NCBI GenBank assembly: GCA_021030915.1 | Contig: JAGEMR010000007.1 | Span: 521,016-585,015, forward strand | Origin: Astrothelium macrocarpum | Lineage: Eukaryota; Ascomycota; Dothideomycetes; Trypetheliales; Trypetheliaceae | Direction: 5' to 3' | Length of the DNA stretch: 64,000 nt | Shown: positions 60,801-64,000 of the stretch, piece after piece | How positions within the stretch are numbered: position 1 is the stretch's first letter | Layout of the letters: every line of letters begins with the position of its first letter | Notes under the pieces: model-generated | What the model saw: the letters and a program-made list of their open reading frames with translations, nothing else | Told to the model about the DNA's origin: nothing | Database searches by the model: none | Position numbers and translations under genes: made by a program

Positions 60801-60998
60801 CAACAGACGGGGAGAGGGTTTGCGAAGGGAGCGCGAGCGCTGCGAAGTCAGGGCAGCCCCGCTGGGAGAGGTTGAAGGTGTTATGGAGAGCAGGCCAACG
60901 TCACCGCTGCTTGGCGAACCGGATGAGCGCGGTGGAGAGGAAGAGTGACTTCGCAGCAACGAAGCGACGGAATGCGTCAAAACATTTTGGCCGGTCAT
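57894..60998 (-). CDS. kar9: KAR9-family spindle-orientation / karyogamy protein
   Basis: A single exon of 1,034 residues. A Ser/Pro-rich N-terminus leads to a conserved helical core: AKALDDAAQQIRRWIQKASE (about residue 290), YVVAIEDLERREDIAELPAA, EWKKIKDNLKGVKEQVEIAM and DQWVMIFRNAGRQAQKMCES are typical of fungal KAR9. The C-terminal 300 residues are Ser/Arg/Pro-rich, disordered and basic, with STIP (842-845) and SSIP (855-858), i.e. SxIP motifs that bind EB1/Bim1 proteins on microtubule plus ends. KAR9 links Bim1 to type V myosin to orient the mitotic spindle and move nuclei. The C-terminal coding part (about 57900-58450) is very GC-rich. Confidence 0.9.
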   Translation of the reverse strand: MTGQNVLTHSVASLLRSHSSSPPRSSGSPSSGDVGLLSITPSTSPSGAALTSQRSRSLRKPSPRLLERMRWLNTHKSRVVSSPALTQDKIGRIPESQLRELESLHRDESIHIERRGRAWSGLPPHLDLQFSEPFNQGLLSTELGDVGSDHSSIISTSERIMASDTDDGEPGLDTQKYRLPESEKTPLGSISVKPVTHETSTNGNPESPDSRQDTPNSDTGTIQRQDTDRRADDAPSDFENYISNFSKSRAPSIYTLSRASFSSQLAQLTSIQLPPAASLSSSISSIPTSTVAAKALDDAAQQIRRWIQKASEVLNGLNAEDDVDWAAAGGREGLDDVDQAIGRFEKLIDVYVVAIEDLERREDIAELPAAQLQSVVTRMEEIMVEWKKIKDNLKGVKEQVEIAMEWEELWNTVLGEIGLEVEALGRLVFEMEERRHRSVVNEVDQHAGMDIGELETIVEETPSRTQLAPGNHRLSIPGVASSPASPSPAPIPPLAKEDSNLLALFARMQPLRASLDFLPMRLSGFQIRADAIFPTACLDLSRRRDVLEDKWRKLEADAESLRRELSEDQWVMIFRNAGRQAQKMCESVERSYSKLREALDVGAQHSNLPSTAKKIESYEAKKMHYGPAIGRVLAIIDRGVRDRLTVNGEILRLQSEVKRRWSNLQNSMVELDARMEEFTSLTKSQQLRDSISTILSTDHSASSSMIETPGSSPASSVIMMSRKNSEHEPSTPNANAKRQSSLTRRTSRSGDPSKRHSSLPLRFGTSSSISRNSSLGTPPNGNIPSPSRLGSATPTFFRPSPPQPTSNKPRWNGSTNMRDTVVGHNFKPISTTTPSPYKRPASTIPSRPSSRTASSSIPQPSPLSRTISSRAESPALVASATPRHVSNPLPQPSKRQSMLLTSSSKQTHLPARPASSLQRPSSRLARPTSNTARNPIASPTSPSASFLPVAMSSTRRQSFAPVDGAEDADADGDSPLANRRSAPSPAFGARGARSVSAMGSRRSSMLPQPQARERARPASGMMDLGRLEERPRWR

Positions 60999-61390
60999 TG
61001 GGCTTCAAACATACTTCTTGTCACTTCAGGTAAATTGGAGTTGTTAGCTGGGGTCGGGCGGTGGAAGATTGGCACAAGGATGCTGAAGCGGCCCAAGACG
61101 CGCCCCCGGGCTGCACACAGCAGACGCGTCTCAGCACACAACAGACATATATCATAGACAAAAAGACAACTACAAGTACGTTCGGATACACGTAGTCTTC
61201 CCAGCTCATAATTCCTAATGTCGCACATCTACAATCGACCCTGATTTCATACCTATTTTGACAAACTCTACCCGGCTACGCAGGGAGCTTTGTTGATCGT
61301 GGCGGAAGCTAGTTACAAAGCTTAGGGGTTTTCTCGGCTGTGTGCACGGTTGCACTGCGTGCACATTCAACCAAACTCTCAACACCATAA
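60999..61390. promoter_or_regulatory. KAR9-like upstream region
   Basis: About 390 bp of ordinary base composition between the KAR9-like start and the AT-rich block. No specific element is identified. It must hold the promoter unless the AT-rich DNA contributes. Confidence 0.35.
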
Positions 61391-62186
61391 ATTCAAATTT
61401 AAATATTTCAATAATTATAATAATAATTAATATGAAATTAATTTTAAAATATAACTGAATTTTATGTGAATAAGAATTATCGCAAATTTTAATTATTAAA
61501 ACGTTATGAATATTATTATTGATGTTAAAAATGATTAAAATAAAATATCATATCAATTTTATTCAAATATTTTTTATCATTTAATATCATATTTTGAAAT
61601 CTTTTAATTAATATAATTCTCTTTCATTATGATTGATTATATTATTTTATCTCATTTTGGAATTATTTTATATTAATTTATTATTTCTGAATCTTTTTCT
61701 ATTATTATTATTCAATTTCACGTTATTATTTTCATTTCTTTTAAATTTTCTCATAAATATATCGATTCTGAATTTTTATTTTAATTTTCATTTATTTAAT
61801 AATTTATTATTCGAATTTTTATATCTTCTATTATTATTTTTTATTATTATTATTCATAAATGAATTTTATTTTATTAAAATTCCAGAATTATATTTTATC
61901 ATATTTTATAAATATTTTAATAATTTTATAATATTTTATATATTTCTATTTTAATTTTATTATTTTTTTAAAATTTTAATATTCATATTTAATGATATTA
62001 TTTTTCATTTTTATTTTGATATATTTAATTATAAATTGATCCAATTCTTTCATAATCTGAAGATTCATATATAATTCCAAATTTAATCTAAAATAATATC
62101 AGCGAATATTTATAATTTATATAAAAAATTCTGAATTTATTGAATTTATATAAAAATATTATAACGTACAACACAATTGAATTGGC

Positions 62187-62227
62187 CACCCAATTGGATT
62201 GGCCACTTTTCCGCACTCTCATACGAA
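62187..62227 (+). repeat. Left terminal inverted repeat
   Basis: Starts CACCCAATTGGATTGG and continues to TTCCGCA, then CTCTCATACGA. A second ATTGGCCAC lies 17 bp outward (62181-62189), giving a short direct repeat at the border. Confidence 0.75.
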
Positions 62228-63959
62228 GAATTTAAATAATTCAATCATAATAATATAAATTTTTTTATATTATTCAGAATTTTCTTCTTCAGATGTATTT
62301 TTAATTATAATATAGATACGTGTATTATGCCCAGATTTATTGCAGTTATTATATTATCGTTTATCTATTTTTGACATTCTCGTATGACTATCATTTTCAT
62401 CTATTTCTTATTATATTATCTATTTAGACCCTTTTTGAATTTATAAATTTTATCCATTTTATATAAAAAAAGATCCTTTTTTTAATAGACGGGTTTTTTT
62501 AATTTTCTGATGTCGGTTAAATTTTTGATTTGTTATACGAAATATTTGATTTTTTCTTTTTAAAATGGCAAATTGGTGTATTATTATAATTATATCATAT
62601 GAAAACTGGTCGATAATAGATAAAAATTCAGATAGGGAATTATTCTGATGTCGTATAATTCGGTTTCTAATATATTCATTTTGAAATTGCGTTTTAATGG
62701 GGTTATATGATGTCTTTGATTCTTAGAGGAGGGGAAGTTCAGATGAATTTTTAAAAGATGTAAATATATATAATTTCATATTTAATTATGAAATTATATA
62801 TTCTGAATCGTATGATATAAATTCTATTTTTCGAAAATCTTTTTAAATATTTGATTCTGTCATAATAATTTGAAAAATTTTATAAAATATTAAAAAAAAA
62901 TCCTTTTTTAAAATATAAATGATATATATTTATATAAAATTATCAATTATTTGGCCATATATATATTTTAATACGCGAAAATAGTCTATATTAAATGATT
63001 ATAATTTATATAATAAATAAAAAGATATATAAAAAATAATAATATTATTCTTTTAATAGAATAATTCAAAATTAATTAAATAATAATTTTCGTATTTATT
63101 AAAAATAAAAAAATAATATATATTTATTATATGATTTATAATATATTGATTAAAATATTAAATTTAATTTAAATTTTATTTATTTATTATTCAATTATTA
63201 TTTGATATAATAATTATTTAATTATATAATAATGGATTATTTTGATATCAAAATGAGAAATGATTTTTATTTATAATAATGATATACGATGGAATGATAT
63301 AATCCAATATATTCATATTTTAAATTATTATCATTTATTCTTGATTATTCTATTGAATCATACGAGATTTTTTACGTCTTTTAATATTAATAATAACCAT
63401 TTTTAACGAAATTTGGCCCATCAAAAATCCCGTTTCATCAAAATTATAAATATTCCCCTTTTGAATACCAAATTGGTCAATTATATATCGTATGAGATTA
63501 AATTATTCGTAAAATTTATCAGAATTTTCATATTGGATTTTCTGATAATCGATTTTACGATTAAAATATATATATAATTCAGATTATTATTATATGAAAT
63601 TAAAAATCCAGTTTTTATTTATGTATAATATATTACGGTCGCGTAATAGTCGATTTATCATATTTTTAATATTATTATATTAGAAAAAAAATGATCGCGA
63701 ATTTAGATCAAATATATATCATACGAATATCTATTCTTCTAATTTAATGAATTTTTGACGAAAATATTAAATATCGCGTTATGAAGATTTTCCGTATTTT
63801 CGATTTTAAAATATCGTATGAGAAATTTTATAAATAATTATTATATGATGAATATTTAATTTAGAATTCTTTTGAAGTGTCTGAAATACAAGAATAAGAT
63901 CATTTTCTTTCTAGATTTGAATTATAATAGAATATGGGAAAAAAATGGATTTAAATTGA

Positions 63960-64000
63960 ATTATACGAAAATGCGGAAAAGTGGCCAATCCAATTGGGTG
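63960..64000 (-). repeat. Right terminal inverted repeat, cut by the window end
   Basis: Reverse complement begins CACCCAATTGGATTGG, identical to the left arm for 29 bp, then TTTTCGTATAA against the left arm's CTCTCATACGA. It may extend past 64000. Confidence 0.75.

Larger units (their letters stand above)
61390..64000. other. Extremely AT-rich block, probably RIP-degraded repeat DNA
   Basis: Composition changes abruptly near 61390 from ordinary to overwhelmingly A/T, with no gene-like frame. The few C and G bases cluster in recurrent short motifs. This is what RIP (C-to-T change in duplicated DNA) leaves in Pezizomycotina. The stretch 61390-62186 is anonymous; from 62187 an inverted-repeat element can be recognised. 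Confidence 0.85.
62187..64000. mobile_element. Candidate DNA transposon, about 1.8 kb, bounded by inverted repeats
   Basis: 62187-62215 is a perfect reverse complement of 63972-64000 (29 bp). The next 11 bp inward differ only by transitions (C/T, G/A), as RIP would produce. Spacing of about 1.8 kb and terminal repeats of about 40 bp fit a Tc1/mariner (Fot1/pogo-like) element. No transposase frame survives. The outer border and target-site duplication cannot be judged because the right arm ends at the window edge. Confidence 0.68.

Noticed and set aside
61633..61863. 76-codon Leu/Phe/Asn/Ile-rich frame in the AT-rich block
   Set aside because: Composition-driven; such frames arise in any DNA this AT-rich.

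Overview
This is nuclear DNA from a filamentous ascomycete (Pezizomycotina). The signs are short GT-AG introns of about 45-80 bp, often with CTAAC/CTGAC-like branch sites, a large set of eukaryotic housekeeping genes, and fungus-specific families: KAR9, a Goodbye-like/NACHT STAND receptor, HET and GLEYA relics, and DHA1 transporters. A very AT-rich block at the right end looks like repeat-induced point mutation (RIP). A leotiomycete is a reasonable guess from the overall flavour, but no rRNA or barcode is present and the class is not proven.

Layout. 1-9385 is a gene-poor stretch with no intact gene I can defend. It holds a decayed HET-domain gene (about 6410-7180) and a tRNA-like element with A box, B box and T-run (about 7520-7668). 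9386-33351 is a conserved housekeeping block: CWF19-like splicing factor (-), UTP20 (+), ZIM17/DNLZ mitochondrial Hsp70 escort (-), cullin-3 (+), an F-box protein (+), BUB1 checkpoint kinase (+) and a kelch-repeat membrane protein (-). I rebuilt the exons by hand; the introns keep frame and restore family-typical protein sequence.

33352-57102 is an accessory, surface- and defence-flavoured region with wide gaps. It carries a ricin-B-like single-pass protein, a small secreted six-cysteine protein with an SESSG repeat tail, a DHA1 MFS transporter, an AKR13-type aldo-keto reductase, a broken GLEYA adhesin, a roughly 1,560-residue NLR-like STAND protein (Goodbye-like, NACHT, helical repeats, ZZ-like zinc finger) and an AKR7-type aldo-keto reductase. 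57894-60998 is a KAR9-family spindle-orientation protein. From about 61390 to the end the DNA becomes extremely AT-rich and contains the two ends of a candidate 1.8-kb inverted-repeat transposon.

Most notable items: the NLR, whose canonical splicing breaks frame exactly between NACHT and the C-terminal half and which needs an 11-nt exon; the AT-rich TIR element with seven copies of one octamer; a four-residue insertion in the first zinc knuckle of ZIM17; and the repeat-tailed secreted protein. Domain calls rest on recognition by eye; no searches were run.
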